DNA of 64,000 bases from the NCBI GenBank assembly GCA_949775045.1, contig OX459095.1:23164311-23228310 (forward strand), given 5' to 3'. A program made the translations under genes and the position numbers. Source of the stretch: Metridium senile. Its lineage: Eukaryota > Cnidaria > Anthozoa > Actiniaria > Metridiidae. This document shows positions 33,845-44,891 of this stretch, one piece after another; positions within the stretch are counted from its first letter, which is position 1; every line of letters starts with the position of its first letter. The notes beneath the pieces are model-generated. The model was given only the letters and a program-made list of their open reading frames with translations. It searched no databases and was not told where the DNA came from.

Positions 33845-34930
33845 ATGCCACCAAAACATTCCCGCAAAGCAGAAGACCCTGAGTTGATCACTCCTGTGAC
33901 AGAAACAGAGCCAAACGACCCACCGGCCTTCGTTCTATCACAAGGGGAGAGACAGGCAATTGTTCAAGAAGTGGTCCGAGCACTAGCGACCACGGCCAAC
34001 ACGATGACTTTGACAAGCACAGCACAGGATGGACAAGGTACGTTGCCTTTACCTGTACCATCCTTTGTCAACACGTTTGCTACGCCTCTTAGTACTAACC
34101 TGACTAACGCTACTGCTAGCTTGGCATCGTTTTCCGCACCTGCATTGGAGTCGCTTAGTAATTTGCACACAATACCCGCTAGTGTACCAACAACCGTACT
34201 CTCCAGCTCGACTGTATCGCCTAGCACGACGCAACCAATGCATCAGCCATTTGTAGTGGGGCCCAGTTCCTCGCCTGTGCCAGCGAAAATTGTTACGCAG
34301 ATAGTTAGTGGTAAATACGTAGAGTTGAGTGAATTGATTCACTCAAACTTGGTCGAGACTGAAAACGAGCCGCAAGTTTTCCTCGACGGACCCATTGTCC
34401 TCACCGCTACGTCCAAACGCACCCGACGCAAAGTTGAGGACATAATAAGTTGGGTGGAGACATTCACAATTTATACACTAGTAATGACCCATTACTACCC
34501 ACACCGCTGGAGGGATTTATCTCTTTATAAAAAGTTAATTCTACGCACCTATCGCCAATTTGGTGGAAAAGCGTGGTTAGCCTATGATAAAGCGTTTCGC
34601 GAACACGCGGCCGCATCTAGTCTCTCTGACTAGTCCATCATTGACACCCAACTATACAGTTTCTACACGGCTGGTTCGGTGCCCCGCGGCGTTAGCTTAG
34701 CCTCCGGGATCAACGATGAACAACCTAAGGGCTCAAGCAACAGCGACGTGATTTGCCGCTCTTGGAATCGGGGACAATGTTCATCGCGTTTCTCCTCATG
34801 CCGTTTTGCCCATAAATGTTCTGCGTGTGCTGGCCGTCACCGGATAGTGGAATGTCCCGACTTCTTCAAGGACAAGAATGGCTCCACGGATCGCAAACGA
34901 CGTTCCCTGTCTCCCGTTCATTCAGCCTAA
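33845..34930 (+). pseudogene. Gag-like protein of a non-LTR/DIRS-type retroelement
   Basis: ATG at 33845. A low-complexity Ser/Thr/Pro N-terminal half is followed by IVSGKYVELSELIHSNL, ISWVETFTIYTLVMTHYYPH and GKAWLAYDKAFREHAA, then after an in-frame TAG at 34631-34633 (where the family usually has Trp) SIIDTQLYSFYTAG and a Cys/His knuckle pattern (CRSWNRGQCSSRFSSCRFAH, KCSACAGRHRIVEC), ending at 34930. This is the gag/ORF1 architecture I associate with DIRS- or Ngaro-type retroelements in cnidarians. No RT/RNase H or recombinase follows, so only the gag part remains. GC is higher than in the neighbours. Confidence 0.6.
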
Positions 34931-35640
34931 CGAAGCAAAGCTAAACGGCGCTAAGTAACCTCAAACACGGTCTGTATTAACTCTTATAATAACTAGAATG
35001 AACCTGATCAACTTTAACCTGTATTACGCTAGCCATTTGGCATAGCTTGCTATTTTTATATGTACACATGTATCGCATGTATAAGGATAGGTTACATTTC
35101 TACGTATATAGAATAAAAAGGCCATTATTCAATGCAATGTTTTAATCGAGCAATAAAGCACTATAACTTTGGTAACAATAGCAGTCATTATTCTACCGTT
35201 TATACAAGTATCAATCTACATATTTTTACTTCCGCGCTTAGCCTCGCCCCATCCGTAGTTCCGCTCTGCGGTTTGCCAAGGCCATTCATCGGGCGCGCCC
35301 CTTTGTTGACCTCACGCAGACCTAGAAGGGCGGTCAGGTATGTCGCTTGCAGTTCCGGTCTATAATTGTTTTGCAGTTTTTAGACTAGTGGATAATTGTT
35401 GTCTTTTTTTTTTTAACTCGGGGAAGTAAAAATAAATAATAAATAAACAAATAAACAAAAATCAAATCAAATATATCGATAAAAAATAAATAGATAAATA
35501 TATGCCACGCTACATGGGGCCTTGACTACGCCGTTATTGATTGCCTTTTCTTGATGTGGTTAATGAAACTTAATGAAAGCAATGCCAGAATCGAACGTAC
35601 TGCAAAGCGATTGATTTCATCCACTACCCGCACGATACGC
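34931..35640. other. Flank of the gag-like gene
   Basis: No supported gene. Contains a T run near 35405 and an ATAAATAA-rich stretch at 35430-35500. Confidence 0.3.
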
Positions 35641-35659
35641 AAATTGCGTGCTGCTCGGA

Positions 35660-35885
35660 TCACGCCAGCTTGCATACCTCTGGTCACCACCTTTCAACGC
35701 AATTATTAGACGAGAGCGCATTATCAACTGTTGTGGATGACCCGCTAGCTTGCTTTTTGGTCACTACGGTGCAACACAATTATTAGACGAGAGCGCCTTA
35801 TCGACTATTGTGGTTGTCACGCTAGCTTGCATTTTTGGTCACTATGGTGCAACGCAATAATTAGACGAGAGCGCTTATCCTTGGA
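35660..35885 (+). repeat. Three tandem copies of a ~75-80 bp unit
   Basis: The unit contains GCTAGCTTGC, TTGGTCACTA(C/T)GGTGCAAC and ATTATTAGACGAGAGCGC, seen three times with about 10-15% divergence. Confidence 0.85.
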
Positions 35886-36076
35886 GTTTCCTTGGATGTG
35901 ACAGGGTTACCATGGTTACCGCTAGCCTTGTGCCAGACTCCCTCATTCCCACTGACCGCGCACCTAACGCCAAGCTCATCATTAGCGATGAGTTTAATTG
36001 ATATTATACTCGTTTAGTTGCGACATTCTCGGCGATTCTCAATTTGGCTTTTTATAATGCGGGGCTTTCCTTACAG

Positions 36077-36640
36077 GCTCTCAATGGAATTATGTGGGAA
36101 GGTCAAAAAGAGACAAGCGAGCCTGCCGAAGTATCTCAAGGTGGCAGTGCTTCATATGAATGGCCAGATCAAGAAACGGCACCTATAAACGTATTGGAAA
36201 TTATGGAGCATGACTGTGAAGAGGGACAGCTAGCCAATGATTACAATTCGGTAGAAGTAAGAATCTATTAGTTATTTAATTGTTTTGTTTTGCCTAATAG
36301 TGTTTATTTATTTACCCATTGTTACTCTTATTACCTAAAGCATTCCCAAAAATATAAATATTTTATCTTTATCTATACGTTTACTAGTATGCAATTAATG
36401 AATGTTGGGAAAACTGAAATTTAGATTTTTTTTTTTTTTTTAAATTATCTTAATTTTTCAGGAATATCCAGCTAACACATATTGTACAAGCTGCATATCT
36501 TTGAAAGCTGAGGCCCAAGAATTGAAGTCAGACATTAGGTCATTGAAAGTAAAAATAACCAGGCTGGAAAAACTGACAGATGTACTGGGAGAAACCACTA
36601 AGAGACCAGTTACAATATCAACAGGTTAATAAATGACAAG
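36077..36640 (+). CDS. 5' exons of the Merlin element gene (CxxC plus coiled coil)
   Basis: Exon 36077-36255 lies between CTTACAG and GTAAGA and encodes ALNGIMWEGQKETSEPAEVS to NDYNSVE. The next exon, from about 36461 after TTTTTCAG, encodes EYPANTYCTSCISLKAEAQE, with a CxxC pair followed by a coiled coil (LKSDIRSLKVKITRLEK). They run into the transposase region in the same orientation. The frame must shift by one base near 36625 to join INRLINDKTLPIK. The same CxxC/coiled-coil arrangement occurs in the BEN-like gene at 26221. Confidence 0.5.
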
Positions 36641-37438
36641 ACATTACCTATTAAAAGCAATGACAGATCAGATGGTTTTAGATGGGAATGCAGAAGGAGA
36701 TCGAAATCAGAACGACACAAGAAAGTAACAAGTATCAGGAAAGGTAGCTGGTTTGAGCAGAGTAACATGACTTTGGAAGAAATAGTTAAGTTTACTTATT
36801 GGTGGTGTGAAGGTCTTGAACAAGCACAAATCAAGAAACAGTTAAAGATCAGTCCTAGTACTGCTGTCGATTGGGACATGTTCTGTAGAGAGACTTGTGA
36901 AGTAACACTGGAATCGCAAAGTGAGAAACTTGGTGGAGAAGGAAAAGTTGTTCAGATAGACGAGAGTAAATTTGGTAAAAGGAAATATCACAGAGGGCAC
37001 AGAGTAGAGGGTCAATGGGTATTTGGAGGCATAGAGGACGGTAGTAGAAAGTCTTTTATGGTGGCATTGGAAAAGAGAGACGAAGCGACGCTACTTCCTA
37101 TAATCAAGAAATGGATCGAGCCAGGAACAATTATTGTGTCAGACTGTTGGAAGGCGTACTACAATTTAGCAAAGAATGGCTATGAACATAGAACAGTGAA
37201 CCATTCCAAAGAATTTGTGAACGATGATGGTGATCACACAAACCGAATTGAAGGCCACTGGAGGCAAGCAAAGGCAAAAATGCCAAAGTTTGGAGTAAAA
37301 AAGACATTATTTTCTTCGCATCTTGCAGAGTTGATGTGGAGATACTTACACAAAAATGACGATTTGTTTGAAGCCTTTTTGAGTGATGTGAAGAAAGTAC
37401 ATATATATTACTCAGTACAGCTATTTGATATGTTTTAA
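36640..37438 (+). CDS. Merlin (IS1595/ISXO2-like) transposase
   Basis: From about 36640 the frame reads DRSDGFRWECRRRSKSERHK and SIRKGSWFEQSN, the zinc-ribbon tail normally preceding the Merlin core, then from 36767 a clean 223-codon frame. Catalytic residues counted from MTLEEIV are Asp 65 (VVQIDESKFGKRKYHRGHRV), Asp 126 (IIVSDCWKAY) and Glu 162 (HTNRIEGHWRQAKAK), giving 35 residues between the last two, as in Merlin. TYWWCEGLEQAQIKKQL is the HTH. The core has no stop or gap, so this is one of the youngest copies in the window. A possible AATAAA lies near 37525. TIRs were not identified. Confidence 0.85.
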
Positions 37439-37439
37439 A

Positions 37440-38095
37440 ATGCTTTGTTAATGTTGCTTTAAACTAGACACTTGGCTTTGTAAATTTTATAATTTAAGTA
37501 TGAATTCAGAACAGTGATGATTAATAAATGTTATATTGTATAGAACAGAAAAAAATATATCATGTGTATTATACTATAAGAGAGGTTTCTGTACGAGTGT
37601 GAAACTGAGTCACATAATCGTAATTCTTAATTGTTATAAAAACATTTGAAATTTCTACCGTAAACTTGTGTGCTTGAGTTTCCAACTGAAAAAGAATTAT
37701 GTACTTTTTAAGATCAGGGAATGTGAAAGTATTTTGGTAGACTATCAATACAAACAACACATCTACATTTAATCAGAAAAGCATTTATTTTACAGTTTTC
37801 AGTTTATTTAGATTTGACTGCCGAGCCGGTTAGGTAATATAGCTTCGGTTCATAACGCAAGAAATTAGAAAATAATTCGTTTCGTCGCCCGATAAATCAT
37901 CAGATGAATCGATGAATTGAATATTAATGTATAAATAAGCCCGACGTAACCAATCGATGAAACCGATCATCGGAAATTCAATCGATACAATTGATATTAT
38001 TACTAAATTGATATCGATTGGCATCGGCAATCGATCACCAATCGATAATCACAAAAAAAGTCTCCAATCGATAATTATTGATTGCTATTAGCTGT
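37440..38095. other. Merlin 3' flank and ATCGAT-rich sequence
   Basis: No gene. From about 37890 the sequence is rich in ATCGAT words (CCAATCGAT, AATCGATACAA, CATCGGCAATCGATCACC) that grade into the 21 bp array. Confidence 0.4.
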
Positions 38096-38195
38096 TTATC
38101 GATTGCTAATCGATGGGTATTGATTGCTAATCGATGGGTATTGATTGCTAATCGATGGGTATCGATTGCTAATCGATGGGTATCGACTGGTCAAA
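38096..38195 (+). repeat. 21 bp tandem repeat, about five units
   Basis: The unit is ATCGATGGGTATTGATTGCTA with small changes. It ends directly at the putative acceptor ACAG before the SAP-like fragment. Confidence 0.9.
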
Positions 38196-38600
38196 CAGGT
38201 ACCATTATTGGAGAAGATGGACAAGCAGAGGGAGGCTAGAGAAGAAGAAATACGAATTGAGGAGCATGAAGCGAGAAAGAGGGGGAGTCCTGATGATATG
38301 ACTGCTCGGTTATTGAAGGAAGTCCTCGAAGAAATGGGTGTTTCTTTTAGAAGTAACAACAAAAAGGAGGACCTTATTTGAAAGGTTAAAGAGGCACGTC
38401 AATTAAATTCGTCCACTATCCACATGATTGATCATCCTACAATGCCTGAAACAACACACGCGCCAATCAACCACGTTTCAAATACTCCAACGGTAACAGC
38501 ACGATCTGCCAATTATTCCCACTGCAGATCAGGGAAAGAATACAGCGAAACGAGAGCACCGGTTTGGTTTTATTATGACGACAAGAAAGAACGTTTTCTA
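38196..38600 (+). pseudogene. SAP-like domain fragment
   Basis: QVPLLEKMDKQREAREEEIR is followed by a helix-turn-helix-like stretch LLKEVLEEMGVSFRSNNKKE and DLI-stop, then in a second frame KVKEARQLNSS. This resembles a SAP DNA-binding motif (L..L...G......K..LI.R) with a one-base indel near 38380. The neighbouring open stretch to about 38858 is AT-biased and hydrophobic, and I do not regard it as a real protein. Likely the 5' part of an element gene. Confidence 0.3.
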
Positions 38601-38817
38601 TATCTCCTTCTTCACGTTTTGTTCCTTATAGAAACATTAGGTAACATTGTGGACTTTAACACCTATCTGTATCTGATATTTGTTTTAAGCTTTTTTTGCT
38701 GCGAAACTGCATGGTTTAGCTTGACTACTTTATGCATAATTTTGCAGCAACTTATCCTTACACTTATCTTAAGTTTTCTGCTTGCCAGTGTACAATTAGT
38801 ACAACTACTACCGAAGT

Positions 38818-39514
38818 TTTTTAATGTACACACCATTTCAGAAGTTTCTGTTTTATAAAGTTATATTATGTGAGGGTTAACGACGTTCGCGCCTAAATGT
38901 TTCAACGTTTAGCTATTTTTTCATTTTTTCAATTATAGTTTTAACACATCAAAAAGCGGGAAAAAAAGCGGGGATCTCCATGCTCGTTTTAAGTCATTTG
39001 TAAACCATTATCTTATTTTCACAGAATATTCAAAAATAACTCAAAATGGAGAGAGATTGCTTTCTCATGAGTTATAAGAATTTGAAGAAGTGTTTCTTAA
39101 TGTTTCGCTTATTGAAACATTCGAATGACGTCTTCATGAAGTACGCGTGCGAAATTGATAAACAAATTTTTAATGTACACACCATTTCAGAAGTTTCTGT
39201 TTTATAAAGTTATATTATGTGAGGGTTAACGACGTTTGCGCCTAAATGTTTCAACGTTTAGCTATTTTTTCATATTTTCAATTATAGTTTTAACACATCA
39301 AAAAGCGGGGGAAAAAGCGGGGATCTCCATGCTCGTTTTAAGTCATTTGTAAACCATTATCTTATTTTCACAGAATATTCAAAAATAACTCAAAATGGAG
39401 AGAGATTGCTTTCTCACAAGTTATAAGAATTTGAAGAAGTGTTTCTTAATGTTTCGCTTATTGAAACATTCGAATGACGTCTTCATGAAGTGCGCGTGCG
39501 AAATTGATAAAAAA
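38818..39514 (+). repeat. 349 bp tandem duplication
   Basis: The block from TTTTTAATGTACACACCATT to GAAATTGATAAA occurs twice in direct orientation (about 38818-39166 and 39167-39514) with only a handful of differences, including CATGAG versus CACAAG and AAAAAAA versus GGAAAAA. No exon is apparent inside. Very recent duplication. Confidence 0.95.
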
Positions 39515-39770
39515 CAATGCGCAGAAGGATGAGAGCAAAAAATGAGCGTGAACGTTGTTAACTGTCGACTGTGACGGCAATAAGCCATTCATAAGGGTCT
39601 CAATGGTATGGCGGTTTGATAATGAGTGATTACGCTTCACGTAGGTCTTGTAGTAATTTAGTGCGGGGGCAGTAGCAATCCTACAATTTCGACCAATAAT
39701 ATTTGATCTCTTCAATGATGTCATAATGCGATCAAGTTTCCATGTTCCTTTTGCTACAACATTTTAAAAA

Positions 39771-41749
39771 ATGGCTTCAGCTTCCAAAAGATCGAATAAA
39801 ATTATAAGGGCAAAAGTCCCAACGTTGAAACATTTATCGCTAGTGGTGGTAACTGTGAAGATGTTTCGAAACTAGTTGCCCCAAATTTGGCTGCTGGCGC
39901 TAAACTGGCAGCCAAAAACCAATCACAAGGCCTTGACGAGAAGACTGCACGCACGTACGAACTGCGCCTCATGAGTCTTGAGAAATTCGCCAAAGAGAAT
40001 GGTGATGATGCGGTCCTCTTTGGTCCTGGACAAAGACCATTTCTTTCCGTGACTATTCAGACATTTTTACGTAAGTTTGTAATACGCAGTGTCTATATGT
40101 CCGTGGGGCGCCTGACACTAGGTCAGACCGTCTGAAAATCTCACGACTTACTACGGTCAAAAGAATGATTTGGTAGAGCTCAACAAAGTAAAGTATTTTA
40201 TACTTAACTAGTATGCTATTCTGCAGTGATTTTTTCAAAATAATTCGGCTCCCTGACATGTAGTTTTTCGTGACCTACTGTCAGGCACACGGACATATAG
40301 ACACGCAATATTAATTAGTAGTAAAAAGATCTTGTGACACCGGTACGAATTGTTATTTCTGTTCGGTTCGGTTCGGTTTATCGGCAAACCGAATAAACTC
40401 AGTCAGAGAAACTTTATTGTATTAAGAGGGTCTCAATGGGGTTTAATTGACTAGCGTATAAGACCGTTTTATCGTATTAAAACGTATAAATATAACGAAA
40501 AACTAACTGTTTATCGTATAAGGGAATGTCCGATTTTTAACGTATTTGAATTTAAAACATTCAAATGTCTGTGAAGAATAGTCAGTATGTGATCTGTTTT
40601 TAGATATTTTTCATATATTCTTGCAAACCAATAAATGTAAATGTTTTTCTTCTTGCGTGACAATAGCCTGCGTGGCGTGTGATTGAATCGCGATGTTCAA
40701 TGGTAAAGTGGACTTGGTTACCATTGAATCGATGCGAGAGAAGTACATTTACCGACTATTAAAGCTTTCTTTCTACTGTTTACTGACTAAATTGCATTTG
40801 TGTAACTGTTTACTGACTAGAGATATACCCTATTGAGACCTTCTATTAACCAATCTCAAGTGTAAAATAAACAAAAAAAAGCGAAAGAAAATTGTATGGA
40901 GGCCTGAAACTATTTTGTGCTGGTCTGGCGTTCTGATCTCACCACTATTTATAAACTTTTTTTAAGCTACTTATTTTTCATATTTTCATTTTAAAATACA
41001 GTCAATGTTGCGAAGCACTTGCTAAAAACATCCTGGATCAAAAAAATGTTTATTCCTCACCCTAATAACACAAAACGTAATTATAACTAAATGTTTTTTT
41101 TTTTTAAATTTCAGTTTATTGTTTTTGACTGTATATTTAGCTTAAGTTACTTTTAATATCCTTTCTAGAAACGTTAGGTGAGCCAGAAGGACAAGAACTC
41201 GGCAAGTTGAAATGTAAGGGGTTAAAGCCCCCAGCAATCAATGGCCATGTTGCACCTTCCAGCACTGGTTTGATACCTTTGGTCACACAGGGCCATATAG
41301 CCAGAAAGTTGTAACTCATGAAGATGGTACGAAGTCCTTGATACCATCTGGTAATCCCATGCATGACCCAGGTATGTATGTGCATTCCAACTCTCTATTA
41401 TGAAGAATTGTTCAAAAACTCATAAATGATTCATAACTAATTTACAAAAGAAATCATGACCGTTACATTAAATTAATTTAAATTAATTTTTGTATACATT
41501 GTAATTTAACTTTCTTTAGTTAAATATATTTTTTTTGCTTTCTTATTATCATTATGCTTGATTTTAGCTGTAAAAAAGACTATCAAACAGATGGTGAAGA
41601 GGGCTTCTCGTCCAACTAAAAAGGACACAAAAATGGGTAGAAAGCCCTATGAGCCAAAAAAAGCTCCTCCCTTTTCCTTAGAGCAGCTTATGAGGAGGAG
41701 GAATTACTGTCTTCAATCAATTCAGGCATTTAAAGCTTTAATTCATTGA
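39771..41749 (+). pseudogene. Unrecognised three-exon gene with two frameshifts
   Basis: Exon 1 is 39771-40070: ATG, a shift near 39810, then VETFIASGGNCEDVSKLVAP and LDEKTARTYELRLMSLEKFA, with a GTAAGT donor. Exon 2 is 41169-41371, after TTTCTAG: QTLGEPEGQELGKLKCKG, a shift near 41225, then QHWFDTFGHTGPYSQKVVTH and PSGNPMHDP. Exon 3 is 41568-41749: AVKKTIKQMVKRASRPTKKD, then a basic C-terminus and stop. Phases agree at both introns. The first part is helical and the last is strongly basic, as in a nucleic-acid-binding protein. I do not recognise the family. A MITE-like foldback lies right after the exon 1 donor. Confidence 0.4.
40089..40304. mobile_element. 216 bp MITE-like foldback in an intron
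   Basis: GTGTCTATATGTCCGTG..GCCTGACA(C/G)TAGGTCA at the left is inverted at the right (TGACCTACTGTCAGGC..ACACGGACATATAGACAC). GCA adjoins both ends and could be a 3 bp target duplication. It sits 19 bp after the exon 1 donor of the unknown gene. Confidence 0.75.
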
Positions 41750-42570
41750 TAACATTATAAATTGGTATTTAAAAACCCAGTCAGGAATACCAATTAAACA
41801 TGTATAGTATGTATATACTTACCATAGTTTTTTTTTATTTATGAACTATATGGTCTCCGTAGTCTTTGGCTGTGGACAGTAACTTTATTTTCATTTTCCC
41901 TGTTTCTTAGAGGTGAAGAACCTCTTCGTTTGAAAATGAAAAATATAAAATGCCCTCCAAACTTTTCCTGTAAGTTTTCTTTTATAATTTTGACTATTAA
42001 AATTATTACATGACTATATGCATTGACATGTATTGCCTGAGTAAAAGTGTTTGCATGAAAAAAATTTGCTTGTACAGAGTTTTCAATAGCAGAGAAGTTT
42101 TGGTGAATTGTGAAATACTAAACCCATATACAATAATTATGTGAGAGTGCCCCTAGTTCTTTTAATTTTTTTGTGTTTATTTTAATAAAAGTTAAAAAAT
42201 AACTTGTGCATCTCTGCGTTTTGTGCAGTTATTTGAAGCTTTTAAAACAATATTAGAAAGGTCAAAAAGGCCATTCTGACGTTTGGCGTTACCGTAAACG
42301 TGAATCTTACTGAAAACAAAACGAACTGAAATTCTTTAGAACCTCTTCCTGAAATTAAGCATAATCCTTGTTATTCATGATTGATTGGCGTTAGATTGGT
42401 CTTCTTCAACCAAGTGTTAAGTGTTTAGTTAGTGTTTCCTCTTTCTAAGACGATTTGAATTCCATGGGCTTGCGGTTCCGGTGGAATTCCCTGAGACGCC
42501 TTCCTCATTAGGGTGAATTTCGTCGTACGCAGATAAGCTTTCAATGTTTCCATTTCTTGTGGTATATCTT
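41750..42570. other. Non-coding stretch
   Basis: AT-rich. The latter part (42280-42570) is less biased and has short open pieces but no recognisable protein. It probably includes the 3' region of the minus-strand gene ending at 42578. Confidence 0.3.
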
Positions 42571-42577
42571 TGCCAAG

Positions 42578-43003
42578 TTATGTCCGACATTCAGGACAGG
42601 GTACTCCACATTTATGGCAAACGGGCATGTTGTTGCCAAAGATTGTCACCGCACTTGTAGGCGCATAGCTACGGTTAAACTCCTCTTCAGGGAATATTGG
42701 AGCCTTTCTTCTCCACTGGTCCTGGCACCACAGTACCAATTCTCTTGTCACTTCTTGTCCAACTTCCCAAAAACCGGTGGCCTCCTTCACTTCACTTTGG
42801 GAGAGCTTGTCTTTAAGGTGACTAAATGCTTCTGCCTCAAGTAGCTTGCACATGAGGGAAGCCACAATCTGGTGCTTTTTATAATCAAACTTAAGCCTTT
42901 TACTGTGATTTCTTGGTACGGTTATACCAGTCAGAAGGACATACTGCCAAATGGCAATATCATATAAGTGTCGCAAAAAATACAATCTATTACTTGAAGG
43001 CAT
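42578..43003 (-). CDS. Orphan single-exon protein A, CxxC...CxxC C-terminus
   Basis: A 141-codon frame from ATG (MPSSNRLYFLRHLYDIAIWQ) to a TAA. It includes RNHSKRLKFDYKKHQIVASL, GFWEVGQEVTRELVLWCQDQ and a terminal CHKCGVPCPECRT, which looks like a small zinc-binding site. It is clearly related in layout to the gene at 43453-43941, which transcribes away from it: both have a helical start, a G-x-W-x-x-GQE-x-T-x-EL core and a Cys-x2-Cys...Cys-x2-Cys end. The start codons are 450 bp apart and share the region between them, possibly a bidirectional promoter. The function is unknown and I do not recognise the family. Confidence 0.6.
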   Translation of the reverse strand: MPSSNRLYFLRHLYDIAIWQYVLLTGITVPRNHSKRLKFDYKKHQIVASLMCKLLEAEAFSHLKDKLSQSEVKEATGFWEVGQEVTRELVLWCQDQWRRKAPIFPEEEFNRSYAPTSAVTIFGNNMPVCHKCGVPCPECRT

Positions 43004-43452
43004 CGCTTAAGTAGAGTGGGCCACAAAACAACATGCAAGAGTGACGAACTTCATACAAAAATGTCAAAAAATGAATAACAGCTGACAGATATAGTGTGAG
43101 TGCGTGTTCAAATAAGTGTGTGGTGAGATATATAGGTCAAACTAAAACTTCAATTTAACCTCTAACTGATAAGTCGTTTTTCGCATAAAAACACGCATAG
43201 ACAATATAACATTCATAGAACAGCATGCCACAAAGATTGTATTTTATTCAAATTCTGAAGTGAACATACTGAATAATAAAGTAAATATACTGAAGCAGTT
43301 GTAATTCGAGTCTTTAATCACTGATATACAAGCATATTCAATGACGTAATTTAGAGATTGGGCTGCCTGTGCCTTGACATGCAAAACGTTGACAGGCGAG
43401 TTATTTACTTTATACTGCACACATATACTTCTAAATACTATTTTGGGTTATT

Positions 43453-43941
43453 ATGGCTTCTAATCCTTCATCAAAACGACTACCAGCAGAGCTTACTGAG
43501 TTAATTGATACGGCAGTGTTCTCGTTTGCAGCAATTTCAGGCTTACGCTCAAAGCATAAAGTTCGTGGCAATCCTGTCATTGATGGCGTGGTTTTGATGT
43601 TTGGGTGTCTATTGGAATGCTCAAAAGAGAACACGAAACAATTATTTCAGCAAGTATCGGCAGCAAGACTTGGGGGATGGCAGCCAGGACAAGAAGCCAC
43701 GAAGGAACTTCACACTTTTGTCTCTTCCCGACTCAAGCAAGCTAAAGAAAAGCAAGAAATCAGAGAAAGAGACGAACCACATGCTCCAGACACCGTCATT
43801 AAGAAAGACCATCATTTCGACGAAGAGAAGGACCGTGTGATAACTAAACGTTATCCAAAATGTTGGCGCTGCAAGAAGAAATGCAGATACTGCAGAGAAA
43901 TTGCAGCTAAGAACATTGGCTCTTCATTAAAAGCAGAGTAA
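43453..43941 (+). CDS. Orphan protein B, paralogue of the divergent neighbour
   Basis: A 162-codon frame: MASNPSSKRLPAELTELIDT, then VRGNPVIDGVVLMFGCLLEC, LGGWQPGQEATKELHTFVSS, a charged linker and CWRCKKKCRYCREIAAKNIG. The core GGWQPGQEATKEL aligns with GFWEVGQEVTREL of the minus-strand gene, and the Cys pairs align at the end. The stop TAA lies within a strong GTAAGTAT donor (from 43939), so the transcript may continue into a further exon rather than end here. Helices plus a zinc knuckle suggest a nucleic-acid-binding or accessory element protein, but that is inference. Confidence 0.6.
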   Translation: MASNPSSKRLPAELTELIDTAVFSFAAISGLRSKHKVRGNPVIDGVVLMFGCLLECSKENTKQLFQQVSAARLGGWQPGQEATKELHTFVSSRLKQAKEKQEIRERDEPHAPDTVIKKDHHFDEEKDRVITKRYPKCWRCKKKCRYCREIAAKNIGSSLKAE

Positions 43942-43949
43942 GTATTAAT

Positions 43950-44380
43950 CTAGGTTTTATTAAAGGTAACACACAGCTCTGTCAAGAGCGGACGTCGCTT
44001 ACGAGCCTGATATTATTTTAGAAAGTATTTATAGAATTATGATTTTAATGTTTTGTTATCATCACCATCCTTGTCATTAATTATTGGTGGGGGGTGGGGG
44101 GGGGAGGTACTCCCCTATATCTGCTATTCTGGTATATCGGTATGTGCCGCCCTATAGGGTATGGTTTTTCGGCTTTTAGGTCTGGGATATGGTATCCTTT
44201 TTTGACGTTTTGTCTGGGATAGGGTAAGGATTTTGCCTGGTTAAGGGTTTCGCTGGCGTTTTAGTCTGAAATAAGCTAAGCTTTCAGCTGGAACTAAAAC
44301 AATTTAAATTCAATAAAAAAATTGTTCTTTTAAAGGCCTGGATAGGGTGTATAATTCTTAGGTTTAGTCTGGGATAGTGT
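43950..44380. other. Non-coding, GGGATAGGGTA-type repeat remnant
   Basis: Contains a G run at 44086-44107 and several degenerate GTCTGGGATA(T/G)GGTA words between 44190 and 44380 that suggest a decayed minisatellite. Confidence 0.5.
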
Positions 44381-44381
44381 A

Positions 44382-44888
44382 CCTTATTCCACTTAATTTT
44401 CGCGTCACTTAAATTTCGCGAATTTTGTGATTTAAAAAAAAAACGCGAAAAATAAGTGACGCGAAAATAAATTGTCGCGAAAATTTGGAAGAGCGAAAAT
44501 TAAGTGAGAACACATAAAGCCTTTTGGTGAAATATTAACCGTTCGATAGCCTTTATGAACACATCTTTGTCTATTTAGTCTAATTAGCTCTCTGCGCTCT
44601 CCACTTCATCGACATCATCATCTTCTGCCTCTAGTTCTTCGATGGGCACTTTTGTGTTACAGTTTTGATGATTAAACCACATTTCATTTGGACTTGTTTG
44701 TCTTTGTTTCCTATTTAATTTCACAGCCAAAGAACATTTAAGATTTGACATGCTTTCACAGAAGAATCGCGAAAATAAAGTGACTTAGTTTTAACGAAAA
44801 TAGCGAAATGGCGAAAATAAAGTGTCGCGAAATATCGCAAACCAAAAATCGCAAAATTTTGGTGTCGCGAAAATTAAGTGGAATAAGG
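44382..44888. mobile_element. 507 bp MITE with TA target duplication
   Basis: The ends CCTTATTCCACTTAATTTTC(GCG) are perfect inverted copies, and TA flanks both sides (44380-44381 and 44889-44890), as for Tc1/mariner-type elements. The interior is rich in TTCGCG/CGCGAAA words in both orientations near each end. No coding capacity. Confidence 0.9.
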
Positions 44889-44891
44889 TAC

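Noticed and set aside
34049..34342. Minus-strand open frames over the gag-like gene
   Set aside because: Shadows of the plus-strand frame, with no family resemblance.
38424..38858. Hydrophobic 144-codon frame as a membrane protein
   Set aside because: The hydrophobic half is T-rich AT-biased sequence running into a non-coding tandem duplication, and no homologous motif is visible.
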